Notes: a model not told the origin generated them from the letters alone. DNA of 64,000 bases from Paraburkholderia sp. IMGN_8 (GCF_038050405.1 NZ_CP150901.1:1736001-1800000), one strand, 5' to 3'. Counted from the stretch's first letter, positions 1-9,509 are shown. Program-made: numbers and translations.

Positions 1-76
1 CCAGAATCGACGGCAGGAAATACAGCGCCAATGCAAGCACCGCGGCGATGGCCTGAACGACGATATTGCCACCCAT
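1..76 (-). CDS. Small membrane protein, 5' end only (superinfection-immunity-like?)
   Basis: Only the first 25 codons lie in the window; the gene runs off its left edge on the minus strand. The visible N-terminus starts MGGNIVVQAI and continues as one hydrophobic helix ending in YFLPSIL. A short N-terminal helix followed by a YFLP motif resembles the phage T4 Imm-type superinfection immunity family found in many proteobacteria. That assignment rests on a very short stretch and is tentative. The ATG at 74-76 is the only convincing start. Confidence 0.45.
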   Translation of the reverse strand, partial: MGGNIVVQAIAAVLALALYFLPSIL

Positions 77-269
77 AGCCCGGCTCTCCAATACACGACG
101 TATGCCACGATTGTCGCGCGATTGCCTTGTTTGCGCACCTGATTTACCCCTTGCCAGGCGGAGCATCGCCAGCGTCTCGCGCGTGAAAACGCGGCGAGGG
201 GTTTAGCCGGTTCTTCATCAGGACTATCATGGGCGTTTCGACTGAACAGAACCCGAACGGACCGCCATC

Positions 270-1733
270 ATGATCTCCGACGATACGACCCAGCACGCTC
301 AGCGCATCAACCACGACACGCTACGCGAATTCGTAGACCGCAAATGGAACGACGAGATCGTGCCGGCGCTGACGGACTACATCGCGGTGCCTGCCAAGAG
401 TCCGGCGTTCGATCCCGACTGGGTCGCGCACGGCTATCTGGAGCGCGTGATCACCGATGCGGCGCAGTGGGCCGAACAGCAGCCGGTGCGCGGTCTGAAG
501 CTGGAAGTGGTCCGTCTGCCGGGCCGCACGCCGGTGATTTTCTTCGAAACGGCCGCCACCCGTTCGGGCAGTGAAGAAACGATCGTGCTGTACGGCCACC
601 TCGACAAGCAGCCTGAGTTCGACGGCTGGCGCAACGACCTCGGGCCGTGGACGCCGAAGCTCGAAAACGACAAGCTGTACGGCCGCGGCGGCGCCGACGA
701 CGGCTACGCGATTTACGCCAGCCTGACGGCGATCGCCGCGCTGGACGCGCAAGGCATCGAACGTCCGCGCTGCGTTGGGCTGATCGAAACGTGCGAGGAG
801 TCGGGCAGTTACGATCTGCTGCCGTACGTCGACGCCTTGCGCGAACGTCTCGGCAAAGTGGGGCTGGTGGTGTGCCTCGATTCCGGCGCGGGCAACTACG
901 ATCAACTGTGGCTCACCACGTCGCTGCGTGGCCTGGTGGCCGGCGACCTCGAAGTCCAGGTGCTCGATGAAGGCATCCACTCGGGCGGCTACGGCGGCAT
1001 CGTACCGTCGAGCTTCCGCATCATGCGGCAACTGTTCGACCGCCTCGAAGACGCGTCCAACGGCAATCTGCTGCCGAAGGGTTTTCATTGCCCGATCCCG
1101 GTCGAGCGCCTGCGCGAAGCAGAGGCGACCGCCCAGATTCTCGGCGACGATGTCTGGAAGAAAATTCCGTGGGCCTGCGGCCAGGATGGCCGCCAGGTGC
1201 TGCCCACCACCACCGATCCGCAAGAGGCCTTGCTCAATTCGACGTGGCGTCCGTCGCTGTCCGTGACCGGCGCGGCCGGCTTGCCCGCTCTCGCCGATGC
1301 CGGCAACGTGCTGCGCCCGCGCACGGCGTTCAAGCTGTCGCTGCGCCTGCCGCCGCTCATCGAGGCGGAGAAAGCCGTCGCCGAACTGAAGTCGCTGCTC
1401 GAATTCGATCCGCCGTACAACGCCAAGGTGACCTTCAAGCCGGACGCGGGCGCGGCTACCGGCTGGAGTGCGCCCGATCTGGCGCCGTGGCTCGCAACGG
1501 CGCTCAACGACGCATCGCGTCAGCACTACGGCGCGGACGTCGCGTACATCGGGCAGGGCGGCACGATCCCGCTGATGAACGTGCTGAAAGCCGGCTTCCC
1601 GCAGTCGCAGTTCATGGTGTGCGGCGTGCTCGGGCCGAAGTCGAACGCGCACGGGCCGAATGAGTTTCTGCACGTGCCGTATGGCAAGAAGCTGACGGCA
1701 GCCGTTGCCGAGGTGATCGCCGCCGCGCCTTGA
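270..1733 (+). CDS. M20 family metallopeptidase
   Basis: A 487-residue dinuclear-zinc hydrolase of the M20 (ArgE/DapE/carnosinase-like) family, probably a cytoplasmic dipeptidase or amidohydrolase. Expected metal-site motifs appear in order: GHLDKQP near residue 110, GGADDG near 138, CEESGS near 172, CLDSGAGN near 207 and NAHGPNE near the C-terminus. The segment between them has the length of the usual lid/dimerisation domain. No signal peptide is present. The substrate cannot be told from sequence. It appears monocistronic; an AT-rich gap separates it from rpfF. A long minus-strand reading frame opposite it is a high-GC shadow. Confidence 0.9.
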   Translation: MISDDTTQHAQRINHDTLREFVDRKWNDEIVPALTDYIAVPAKSPAFDPDWVAHGYLERVITDAAQWAEQQPVRGLKLEVVRLPGRTPVIFFETAATRSGSEETIVLYGHLDKQPEFDGWRNDLGPWTPKLENDKLYGRGGADDGYAIYASLTAIAALDAQGIERPRCVGLIETCEESGSYDLLPYVDALRERLGKVGLVVCLDSGAGNYDQLWLTTSLRGLVAGDLEVQVLDEGIHSGGYGGIVPSSFRIMRQLFDRLEDASNGNLLPKGFHCPIPVERLREAEATAQILGDDVWKKIPWACGQDGRQVLPTTTDPQEALLNSTWRPSLSVTGAAGLPALADAGNVLRPRTAFKLSLRLPPLIEAEKAVAELKSLLEFDPPYNAKVTFKPDAGAATGWSAPDLAPWLATALNDASRQHYGADVAYIGQGGTIPLMNVLKAGFPQSQFMVCGVLGPKSNAHGPNEFLHVPYGKKLTAAVAEVIAAAP

Positions 1734-2218
1734 GCGCGGAGCAGGCCGACCGCTGGTCGGCGCGTCTGCCGCATCTGCAGCAACGCCGCGTTCGATCAAG
1801 CGGGTGAGTGGGTCACCCGCGCCATTTATGCCATTTGAATGCTCCGCGTCTGGTGGCGCTGCCCGGCAGCCCGCCAATAGCAAAAACAAATACCCACAAG
1901 CTATATTTTCGATTGCATTACCTAATCAAAAATTACTTCTTTTGCTTCCCATTCCGGCAAGAAATTCCGTATTTGCTCGTTCACTAATTAGTTGGCAGTT
2001 TGCTGTCTTCGTGCCGGTAATTTCGCCCATCTTCGGTGCGCAACCGTTTGCGCTCGCGTGGTGTTTTAAACAACGCCGGTCCTCCCGCCACAGCTCCGCC
2101 TGGCGTGCTTTTGAACATGCTTTACATTCATCTGTTCGTTACCCCGCTCCCATCCGATTCTGGTCTGCTTTAGGCTCGCATTGCATTGCCAATGTTTAAC
2201 CTTAAAAGGACCATTCAA
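1734..2218. other. Intergenic region upstream of rpfF
   Basis: No credible gene. A GC hairpin (CCGACC-GCT-GGTCGG, about 1746-1761) lies just after the peptidase stop but lacks a T run. From about 1870 to 2060 the DNA becomes markedly AT-rich for this genome, as expected for a promoter/regulatory region of rpfF. I could not assign a definite -35/-10 pair. Confidence 0.5.
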
Positions 2219-3106
2219 ATGAATCTGCATAGCCACCACGCCTGCCGCCCATTCCTCGAAGCCGGCAATTTGTCGCAAGTCTCCGCTTACTACGAAGAAG
2301 GACGCAACGTCATGTGGATGATGTTGCGCGCGCAGCCGCGTCCCTGTTTTAACCTCGAACTGGTGCACGACATTCTGGGTCTCGCGCAGGCAGCGCGAGA
2401 GTCCGGCTTGCCGATCGACTTCTGGGTTACCGGCTCGTTGATTCCAGGCGTGTTCAATGTCGGGGGCGACCTCGATTTCTTTGCCGACGCGATCCGCTCG
2501 GGCAAGCGCCCGGCGCTGATGGCCTATGCGCGTGCCTGCGTCGATTGCGTGCATGCCGCGGCGCGCGGCTTCGATACGGGTGCGATTTCGATCGCGATGG
2601 TGGAGGGCTCGGCACTTGGAGGCGGGTTCGAAGCCGCGTTGGCGCACCATTTCCTGCTCGCGCAAAACGACTCGCGCATGGGCTTCCCGGAGATCGCGTT
2701 CAATTTGTTCCCGGGCATGGGCGGCTATTCACTGGTTGCACGCAAAGCGGGCATGCGCCTCGCCGAAGAGCTGATCGGCGTGGGCGAATCGCATACGGCG
2801 GAATGGCACTTCGGCAAGGGCCTCGTCGACCACCTGTTCGAGCCGGGCGAAGCCTATATGGCGACACGCACCTTCATCGACACGCTCAAGCCGAAGATGA
2901 ACGGGATTCGCGCGATGCTGCGGGCGCGCCAACGCGTGCTGCAACTGTCGCGCGCCGAGCTGATGGAAATTACCGAAGACTGGGTGGACGCCGCCTTCAC
3001 GATCGAGGAGAAGGACCTCGCTTTCATGGAGCGGCTCGTGATGCTGCAAAATCGCCGCACTGCCAACCTGCGCCAGACGGCGGCCACTACGGCCAGTTTC
3101 GCCTGA
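2219..3106 (+). CDS. rpfF: RpfF-type BDSF synthase (enoyl-CoA hydratase/thioesterase)
   Basis: A 295-residue crotonase-fold protein matching the RpfF family, which dehydrates and releases 3-hydroxydodecanoyl chains to give cis-2-dodecenoic acid (BDSF), a diffusible quorum signal. The crotonase oxyanion segment GSALGGGFEAALA and the following FPEIAFNLFPGMGG carry the two glutamates that are catalytic in the family. The C-terminal helical extension (FIDTLKPKMNGIRAMLRAR onward) is also RpfF-like. The ATG at 2219 is chosen because AAAGGA precedes it by about 8 nt; an ATG at 2192 and a TTG at 2186 are in frame but have poorer ribosome sites. The receptor gene rpfR lies immediately downstream in convergent orientation, the usual Burkholderia pairing. 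Confidence 0.93.
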   Translation: MNLHSHHACRPFLEAGNLSQVSAYYEEGRNVMWMMLRAQPRPCFNLELVHDILGLAQAARESGLPIDFWVTGSLIPGVFNVGGDLDFFADAIRSGKRPALMAYARACVDCVHAAARGFDTGAISIAMVEGSALGGGFEAALAHHFLLAQNDSRMGFPEIAFNLFPGMGGYSLVARKAGMRLAEELIGVGESHTAEWHFGKGLVDHLFEPGEAYMATRTFIDTLKPKMNGIRAMLRARQRVLQLSRAELMEITEDWVDAAFTIEEKDLAFMERLVMLQNRRTANLRQTAATTASFA

Positions 3107-3152
3107 GTCGACCCTGGCTCAACGTCAATAAGCCGCTGGCGAGGGTCCCCCA

Positions 3153-3203
3153 CCAAGGGGACTTCCTTCGGGGCGCCCCCCAAGGGGACTTCCTTCGGGG
3201 CGC
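3153..3203. repeat. Two tandem copies of a 27-bp unit between rpfF and rpfR
   Basis: CCAAGGGGACTTCCTTCGG followed by GGCGC occurs at 3153-3176 and again at 3180-3203, a 27-bp period. The same unit occurs at about 55550-55573 inside repeat G, and in reverse orientation at about 59408-59434 inside the PrpR-like coding sequence. It is therefore dispersed, not merely a local duplication. Confidence 0.85.
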
Positions 3204-3211
3204 GCGGAAGC

Positions 3212-5215
3212 TCAGGCAATCAGTCTGAGCTTCTGTCTATCCTGCAACCAGCGTTCGAATTCCAGGACCGGCATGGCCTGACCGTACAGGAAGCCTTGCA
3301 CGTAGTCGACGCCCAGCCCCCTCATGAACATCTCTTCCGATTCGGTTTCGATGCCTTCGGCGACCACCTTGAAGTTCAGCTCCTGAGCGACCGCCACCAT
3401 CGAGCGCACCAGCGCTTGGGCTTTGGTATTCGCGTTGATCGAGCGCACGAAGCTGCGATCGAGCTTGATGACGTCGAGCGGAATGCGCCCCAACTGCGAC
3501 AGCGACGAATAACCGGTGCCGAAGTCGTCGAGGTGGACCTGTGCGCCGAGCTGACGGAATTGCCTGATCAGATCGATCGCAGCCGCTTCGTCCTCGATCA
3601 GGCAACTCTCGGTGAGTTCGAGGTCGATCAGACACGGGTCGAGCCTGGCGTGCTGCAGCGCTTCGCTGAAATGCCGGACCACGGCGGTATCGACCAGTTG
3701 CCGCGCCGACACGTTGATCGCGACGCGCAGGTTGTAGCCGTCCGCCTTCCATTTGGCGGCTTGCCTCGCGGCCGTTTCCATGACCCAGCGGCCGAGCACG
3801 CCGATCAACCCGGATTCTTCCGCATAACGGATGAACTCGGCCGGCATGATCTGCCCGCGTTCCGGCGAATTCCAGCGCACCAGCGCCTCGACGCCTTGTA
3901 CGACGCCGGTGGCGAGCACCAGCTTCGGCTGATAGTGCAGCGTCAGTTGACCCTCTTCGAGGCCGCGACGCAGGTTGGTATCGAGCCACATGTACTCGGC
4001 GACCTTGCGGTTCATTTCCGGCGAGAACACGCGGTAGGTGCGCTTGCCTTCGTCCTTGGCGACGTACATCGCCGTGTCCGCCGAACGGATCACGGATTCG
4101 AGGCTGTCGCTGTGCTCCGGATAGAGCGCGATGCCGATCGAGCAGCCGGTGTAGACCTCGACCAGCCCAAGGCTGAACGGCGTGCGCAGACGTTCGAGGA
4201 TGCGCTGCGCGGTGGCTTCGAGTTCGTGAGCGGTGCCTTTGGCGGCGAGCACGATGAATTCGTCGCCGCCCAGACGCGCGAGCGTGTCGTCTTCGTGCAG
4301 GCAGGTGCTGATGGCCGCCGACACATCGCAGATCAGCCGGTCGCCGAATACGTGACCGTAGTGATCGTTGACCTTCTTGAAGTTGTCGAGATCGAGGAAC
4401 AGCACGCCGACCGATTCGCCTTCGCCGGCTTCTTCGATGGCGGCGCGAATCTTGTCCTGGATCGCGTTGCGATTGGCGAGGCCGGTGAGCGAATCGGTAT
4501 TCGCCAGTTCGGAGAGCCGTTCCTGCGCGTTCCTTTCTTCCGTGATGTCGGTGCCGGAGCAGATCAGGAATTGTTCTTCGACACCGCTGCCGCTGTGCAC
4601 GAACTTGTTGCGAAACAGGAACAGCCGTTCGCCTTGCAGGGTTTTGACGCGACGCTCGACTTCGTATGACACGCCGCGATTGAAGAAGCCCGCGATGTTC
4701 TGGCTCGACGCCGCGCCTGCCTCGGTGGACATGAACAGCGCCCACACATTGCGGCCGATGATGTCTTCCTCTTTCACGCCGGTGAGTTCTTCGGCGAGGC
4801 GATTGAAGCGCTGTATCCGGCCATGCCTGTCGACGATGACGACGACCGAGTTGACTTCGGAGACGACCTGTTCGGCGAACGACAGACCGTGGACCAGATC
4901 GCGGGCGACGGATTCCGTGTCGTCGTAGGCCGAGGCGGTGCCGGCCCAGGTGTTGCTGGACAGTTTTTTGCCGACGAGGTGCAGCCGCAGCGGTTCGCCG
5001 AACAGCCGCACGTCGAGGATGAGACTCGAGGTGACGCCGGTGAGGCAACGGATTTGCGAAGCCTGCTGGGGATTTAGCGGAATGGCGACATTGGCGGGCA
5101 CGTCACCGGTGACGGGGGTGAGTTCCAGCGCGTTGCTGTCGTTCGACAAACGCCAGCATGGGCTGCTCGTGCCGAACTGCGCATAAAGCACCTGGTCGTG
5201 TTGGTCGTCGTTCAT
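3212..5215 (-). CDS. rpfR: RpfR: BDSF receptor, PAS-GGDEF-EAL cyclic-di-GMP enzyme
   Basis: A 667-residue cytoplasmic signalling protein. Residues 1 to about 100 match the RpfF-interaction region of RpfR. A PAS domain (about 110-230, containing NRLAEELTGVKEEDIIGRN) binds BDSF. A GGDEF domain follows with an intact LGGDEF motif near residue 315, then an EAL domain with intact GVEALVRW near 435 and the DDFGTGYSS motif. Both catalytic signatures look complete. In Burkholderia, BDSF binding to RpfR stimulates c-di-GMP hydrolysis, and RpfR binds RpfF directly to restrain it. The gene converges on rpfF, with only the two tandem 27-bp units between them. Confidence 0.95.
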   Translation of the reverse strand: MNDDQHDQVLYAQFGTSSPCWRLSNDSNALELTPVTGDVPANVAIPLNPQQASQIRCLTGVTSSLILDVRLFGEPLRLHLVGKKLSSNTWAGTASAYDDTESVARDLVHGLSFAEQVVSEVNSVVVIVDRHGRIQRFNRLAEELTGVKEEDIIGRNVWALFMSTEAGAASSQNIAGFFNRGVSYEVERRVKTLQGERLFLFRNKFVHSGSGVEEQFLICSGTDITEERNAQERLSELANTDSLTGLANRNAIQDKIRAAIEEAGEGESVGVLFLDLDNFKKVNDHYGHVFGDRLICDVSAAISTCLHEDDTLARLGGDEFIVLAAKGTAHELEATAQRILERLRTPFSLGLVEVYTGCSIGIALYPEHSDSLESVIRSADTAMYVAKDEGKRTYRVFSPEMNRKVAEYMWLDTNLRRGLEEGQLTLHYQPKLVLATGVVQGVEALVRWNSPERGQIMPAEFIRYAEESGLIGVLGRWVMETAARQAAKWKADGYNLRVAINVSARQLVDTAVVRHFSEALQHARLDPCLIDLELTESCLIEDEAAAIDLIRQFRQLGAQVHLDDFGTGYSSLSQLGRIPLDVIKLDRSFVRSINANTKAQALVRSMVAVAQELNFKVVAEGIETESEEMFMRGLGVDYVQGFLYGQAMPVLEFERWLQDRQKLRLIA

Positions 5216-5635
5216 GAGATTCCCGGCGGAGTGTGCCTGCGGGCCTGCAGTGGTTGCGGGTTGACGGGCAAACAGTCTTCATCAGATGTAAGACTTGTCC
5301 CATTGTAGCGAAGCGGCTGGAGTTCGGGCTTATAAACATTAACGGTTTCATAAGCTGGGGCTTTAGGTTTTTGTCGCTGGCGCGGTTTGTGCTCTGGTTT
5401 TTGCCCTTCAGGCGGTTTCTGTCTGTTTGCCTACGGCGGTGGGCTTTGCTTTCGTTTTTGTCTACGCGGCGCTTATGTCTGTGTGCCTGTGGCGTTGGCC
5501 TTTCCTTGATTTCTTAGTGGTCTATTAGCGTCGCCCCTGTGCGGGGCAGGCACTTACTTTCTTTGCCGCCGCAAAGAAAGTAAGCAAAGAAAGCGGCTCA
5601 AACCGCTAATGCTAAGCGGGTCCCCTGGCTTGGAG

Positions 5636-7160
5636 CTCAGGATTACCCACATCTCGTGATGTGAATCACCCGTCCTGGCTAAAGATCCGGTACATCTCGG
5701 TGATTTCGTGAAGGACCAGGAACCCTCGCCACATGACGGTGGGCCCGGGCGGGTGATCATGCTTACGGTTCAGATAACCGCCGAGTTTGGCGATCCACAG
5801 TACGACTTCGCCTAGCGAAGGCGTTGCCACCGGTGGTTTTGAGGTGCGGTTGGCGCGGCAGTAAAGCGCGCGCCATTCGTCGGGCTGAAGTAGCACTTCA
5901 CACGACAGATCCGGGTCGGCCCGACCCAGCAGCGTGGCGTACATGATTCGCCAGCTGATCACTGCAAATAGCGCGGTCGCGCGGACGAACCGTTCAAGAT
6001 TGCCGAACTGGCGCGCCTCGATCCGACAGCCGCTTTTGAGCACACGATGCCACGATTCGATCGTCCAGCGACGTGCATACCATTCGAGTCGTTCAAGTGC
6101 ATCGCTCAGCGTGAGCGTGGGCACAGAGCTGAGCAGCATCCACTCGAGCGGCTCGACGCCCGCTGGCGGATCGGTTTCAAGTGCGTGGATTGCAAACACC
6201 TCCACCGGGGTGAGCCGGGCGCGCCCGGTGCCTTTGGTCGACGCTCTGGGTGGTGCAATCAGGCTGACCTGCGTGCAACGCAGCGTCAGACGCGCAATGC
6301 GCCGGGCCATGTTGCGGTGTGCCGGCAACTCCAGCTCGATTTCGCCCAAGGGGGCGCTCGCCGTCACCGTGTCCCAGAGATAACGCTCGGGGTGCGCCGT
6401 CCGACGGTCCCATGCCGCACGAATGAGCCAGTCTACGCCAGCAGGCCGCTCGGCCACGAACACTTCATAGACGTCGCTTTCGCGGTCGCCCACGCCCACC
6501 ATGCGCGTATCGGGACATCGGGTCTTAAGGGCTGCCAGATGGTTCAGACCCTCAACCCATTTAACGCTTTCCTTGTCATTGAAGTCGCGCTTTGAGCGTT
6601 GACGCCTGCGGCCCAGATCTGCGTCATCGCGCACCCACGTCTTCATGCCCAGCACGCCGAGCGGCAGGCCTTCCGGTGTCACGGCCAGCAGGCTGTGCAG
6701 CATGAAGCCGCGCGACTGGTTGCCCGTGCCGTAGCCCAGGCCTTCGGTCGCGCCCAGATGCGTCAGGTTGAATTCGGTTGTGTCCTGCACCGCGAGCACG
6801 ACTGGCACCTGGGTCATGCGCTTGAGCGTCTGGTCTACGTGAGGTGCAAGCACACCGTCCGTATCGACCTGGTCGTTATCGAAGAAGCGATAGGCCGCCT
6901 TGAGTTCGGCGGCATCCATGGAGCGTGGAAACGAGCAGTCCGGTGTGCTGGCAAGCCGGCGTGCCAGTGCAACGAGCCGATTCGTCAAACGGGCATCGCC
7001 CAGATTTGCCGCACCGAATTCGATGTCGGCCCAGTCGTCCTGGTCATCCTGATTCTCGGTCGAAGGCAATTGCGTCTGGTTCCTGTGGCGGTGCCTCAAG
7101 TTAACACCACCTCAAGCTGTTTACAAGCGCTATCCCGGCACAGATGTGGGTAATCCTGAG
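5636..7160 (-). mobile_element. IS4-family (IS50-like) insertion sequence, copy 1
   Basis: A 1525-bp element bounded by inverted repeats; CTCAGGATTACCCACATCT is identical at both ends over 19 bp. It is flanked by a perfect 9-bp duplication GGCTTGGAG at 5627-5635 and 7161-7169, the duplication size expected for the IS50 subgroup. It sits in the left arm of repeat A, interrupting a sequence that is intact in repeats D and F. Confidence 0.95.
5666..7099 (-). CDS. IS4-family transposase (Tn5/IS50-like), copy 1
   Basis: A 477-residue DDE transposase. The N-terminal region resembles the Tn5 transposase (FGAANLGDARLTNRLV, then AAYRFFDND). The catalytic region shows QDTTEFN (first Asp), VGDRESDVYE (second Asp) and the family signature Y(2)R(3)E(6)K in YARRWTIESWHRVLK (catalytic Glu). 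It fills nearly all of its IS and appears intact. It differs from copy 2 by four residues: Leu/Ser in TASAP-x-GE, Ile/Thr in MARR-x-AR, Ala/Pro in APPR-x-ST and Glu/Asp in LTPV-x-VF. Confidence 0.95.
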   Translation of the reverse strand: MRHRHRNQTQLPSTENQDDQDDWADIEFGAANLGDARLTNRLVALARRLASTPDCSFPRSMDAAELKAAYRFFDNDQVDTDGVLAPHVDQTLKRMTQVPVVLAVQDTTEFNLTHLGATEGLGYGTGNQSRGFMLHSLLAVTPEGLPLGVLGMKTWVRDDADLGRRRQRSKRDFNDKESVKWVEGLNHLAALKTRCPDTRMVGVGDRESDVYEVFVAERPAGVDWLIRAAWDRRTAHPERYLWDTVTASAPLGEIELELPAHRNMARRIARLTLRCTQVSLIAPPRASTKGTGRARLTPVEVFAIHALETDPPAGVEPLEWMLLSSVPTLTLSDALERLEWYARRWTIESWHRVLKSGCRIEARQFGNLERFVRATALFAVISWRIMYATLLGRADPDLSCEVLLQPDEWRALYCRANRTSKPPVATPSLGEVVLWIAKLGGYLNRKHDHPPGPTVMWRGFLVLHEITEMYRIFSQDG

Positions 7161-7704
7161 GGCTTGGAGGAGGTAGTGGAGCATCTGGAATCAGTGTTCT
7201 CGCACACTCCGCGCTGGTGACAAGGCAGTCATACTTCCGGCAGCGCTGCGCGCGCCGTAGCGGTGCTTCATTAAACCACCCGGCGCTTTTGGCGCCTGCA
7301 CCTGGTTCGGCGCGGTGGCTCGCACTCGCGTCCCAAATGCCTGGCCCTCGCGTCCCCCATTCCTTGCCGAGCCGCTAGCGTTTCTGTCGAAGTGGTGGCC
7401 CGCATTCCCACTTCGGCGCTTCGCTGACGCAAAGTGGCCCGCACTTTCGCAATTCAGCGCCTCGCCGAGGCGAAGCCGATGGCTCCCATCGAGCGAAAAA
7501 CCAGCTACTGATTTCCGTAGCAGACCGTCCCAGCGAGCACGCAGTGCGAGGCGGGAAGAATGACGCCGGAGGCGCCAATCTGCGATCGGTGTTGGGAAGT
7601 ACCGCTACGGCGCGCGCAGCGCCGCCGGAAGTATGACTGCCTTGTCACCAGCGCGGAGTGTGCGAGAACACAGATTCCAGATGCTCCACTACCTCCTCCA
7701 AGCC

Positions 7705-9229
7705 CTCAGGATTACCCACATCTCGTGATGTGAATCACCCGTCCTGGCTAAAGATCCGGTACATCTCGGTGATTTCGTGAAGGACCAGGAACCCTCGCCA
7801 CATGACGGTGGGCCCGGGCGGGTGATCATGCTTACGGTTCAGATAACCGCCGAGTTTGGCGATCCACAGTACGACTTCGCCTAGCGAAGGCGTTGCCACC
7901 GGTGGTTTTGAGGTGCGGTTGGCGCGGCAGTAAAGCGCGCGCCATTCGTCGGGCTGAAGTAGCACTTCACACGACAGATCCGGGTCGGCCCGACCCAGCA
8001 GCGTGGCGTACATGATTCGCCAGCTGATCACTGCAAATAGCGCGGTCGCGCGGACGAACCGTTCAAGATTGCCGAACTGGCGCGCCTCGATCCGACAGCC
8101 GCTTTTGAGCACACGATGCCACGATTCGATCGTCCAGCGACGTGCATACCATTCGAGTCGTTCAAGTGCATCGCTCAGCGTGAGCGTGGGCACAGAGCTG
8201 AGCAGCATCCACTCGAGCGGCTCGACGCCCGCTGGCGGATCGGTTTCAAGTGCGTGGATTGCAAACACATCCACCGGGGTGAGCCGGGCGCGCCCGGTGC
8301 CTTTGGTCGACGGTCTGGGTGGTGCAATCAGGCTGACCTGCGTGCAACGCAGCGTCAGACGCGCAGTGCGCCGGGCCATGTTGCGGTGTGCCGGCAACTC
8401 CAGTTCGATCTCGCCTGATGGGGCGCTCGCCGTCACCGTGTCCCAGAGATAACGCTCGGGGTGCGCCGTCCGACGGTCCCATGCCGCACGAATGAGCCAG
8501 TCTACGCCAGCAGGCCGCTCGGCCACGAACACTTCATAGACGTCGCTTTCGCGGTCGCCCACGCCCACCATGCGCGTATCGGGACATCGGGTCTTAAGGG
8601 CTGCCAGATGGTTCAGACCCTCAACCCATTTAACGCTTTCCTTGTCATTGAAGTCGCGCTTTGAGCGTTGACGCCTGCGGCCCAGATCTGCGTCATCGCG
8701 CACCCACGTCTTCATGCCCAGCACGCCGAGCGGCAGGCCTTCCGGTGTCACGGCCAGCAGGCTGTGCAGCATGAAGCCGCGCGACTGGTTGCCCGTGCCG
8801 TAGCCCAGGCCTTCGGTCGCGCCCAGATGCGTCAGGTTGAATTCGGTTGTGTCCTGCACCGCGAGCACGACTGGCACCTGGGTCATGCGCTTGAGCGTCT
8901 GGTCTACGTGAGGTGCAAGCACACCGTCCGTATCGACCTGGTCGTTATCGAAGAAGCGATAGGCCGCCTTGAGTTCGGCGGCATCCATGGAGCGTGGAAA
9001 CGAGCAGTCCGGTGTGCTGGCAAGCCGGCGTGCCAGTGCAACGAGCCGATTCGTCAAACGGGCATCGCCCAGATTTGCCGCACCGAATTCGATGTCGGCC
9101 CAGTCGTCCTGGTCATCCTGATTCTCGGTCGAAGGCAATTGCGTCTGGTTCCTGTGGCGGTGCCTCAAGTTAACACCACCTCAAGCTGTTTACAAGCGCT
9201 ATCCCGGCACAGATGTGGGTAATCCTGAG
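7705..9229 (-). mobile_element. IS4-family (IS50-like) insertion sequence, copy 2
   Basis: A second 1525-bp copy with the same terminal repeats and orientation as copy 1. Its 9-bp target duplication CTCCAAGCC (7696-7704 and 9230-9238) is the reverse complement of the duplication flanking copy 1. The two copies therefore occupy the same target sequence in the two mirror-image arms of repeat A. Together they flank the 0.5-kb repeat core and form a potential composite unit. Confidence 0.95.
7735..9168 (-). CDS. IS4-family transposase (Tn5/IS50-like), copy 2
   Basis: A 477-residue transposase almost identical to the one at 5666-7099, with the same DTT, GDRESD and Y(2)R(3)E(6)K motifs, so it is probably active. 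Four amino-acid differences from copy 1 indicate that the copies have diverged slightly and are not the product of a very recent perfect duplication. The protein is full length for the IS50 subgroup (Tn5 transposase is 476 residues). Confidence 0.95.
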   Translation of the reverse strand: MRHRHRNQTQLPSTENQDDQDDWADIEFGAANLGDARLTNRLVALARRLASTPDCSFPRSMDAAELKAAYRFFDNDQVDTDGVLAPHVDQTLKRMTQVPVVLAVQDTTEFNLTHLGATEGLGYGTGNQSRGFMLHSLLAVTPEGLPLGVLGMKTWVRDDADLGRRRQRSKRDFNDKESVKWVEGLNHLAALKTRCPDTRMVGVGDRESDVYEVFVAERPAGVDWLIRAAWDRRTAHPERYLWDTVTASAPSGEIELELPAHRNMARRTARLTLRCTQVSLIAPPRPSTKGTGRARLTPVDVFAIHALETDPPAGVEPLEWMLLSSVPTLTLSDALERLEWYARRWTIESWHRVLKSGCRIEARQFGNLERFVRATALFAVISWRIMYATLLGRADPDLSCEVLLQPDEWRALYCRANRTSKPPVATPSLGEVVLWIAKLGGYLNRKHDHPPGPTVMWRGFLVLHEITEMYRIFSQDG

Positions 9230-9509
9230 CTCCAAGCCAGGGGACCCGCTTAGCATTAGCGGTTTGAGCCGCTTTCTTTGCTTACTTTCTTTGCGGCGGT
9301 GGCAAAGAAAGTAAGCGCCTGCCCCGCACAGGGGCGACGCTAATAGACCACTAAGAAATCAAGGAAAGGCCAACGCCATCGGCACACAGCCAAAAAGCGC
9401 CGAGCAGGCAACCAGCACAGGGGGGAACGCAAATAAACCAATAAGAAGAGAAAAAAACCACCGCCATAAGCACACAAAAGAATGCCGCCGCCAAAGGCAA
9501 AAAAAAACC

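Larger units (their letters stand above)
5397..9509. repeat. Repeat A: complete palindromic element carrying two insertion sequences
   Basis: With the two IS removed this is an inverted pair of arms around a core (about 7170-7695). Each arm is a chain of hairpins: GCCCC-TGTGC-GGGGC, the long CTTACTTTCTTTGC stem with its complement GCAAAGAAAGTAAG, AGCGG-CTCAAA-CCGCT, and a GGCGCTGCGCGCGCC hairpin followed by a TGACTGCCTTGTCACC segment. The left arm begins at GGTTTTTGCC (5397). The right arm ends at 9509, directly against the stop codon of the Lhr helicase gene. The same organisation recurs in repeats D and F. Short frames in it (for example 5396-5517 or 7315-7563) are repeat-derived and not credible genes. 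Confidence 0.85.

Noticed and set aside
321..1889. Long minus-strand open frame opposite the M20 peptidase (and similar antisense frames such as 9954-11663, 22872-24047, 27020-28297 and 61896-63377)
   Set aside because: These are typical shadow frames of GC-rich codons. Their predicted proteins are Arg/Ala/Gly-rich or His-rich, without domain motifs, while the opposite strand carries clear conserved genes.
2160..2176. Possible sigma-54 promoter upstream of rpfF (TGGTCTGCTTTAGGC)
   Set aside because: Spacing fits, but the -12 element reads AGGC instead of TTGC; too weak to claim.
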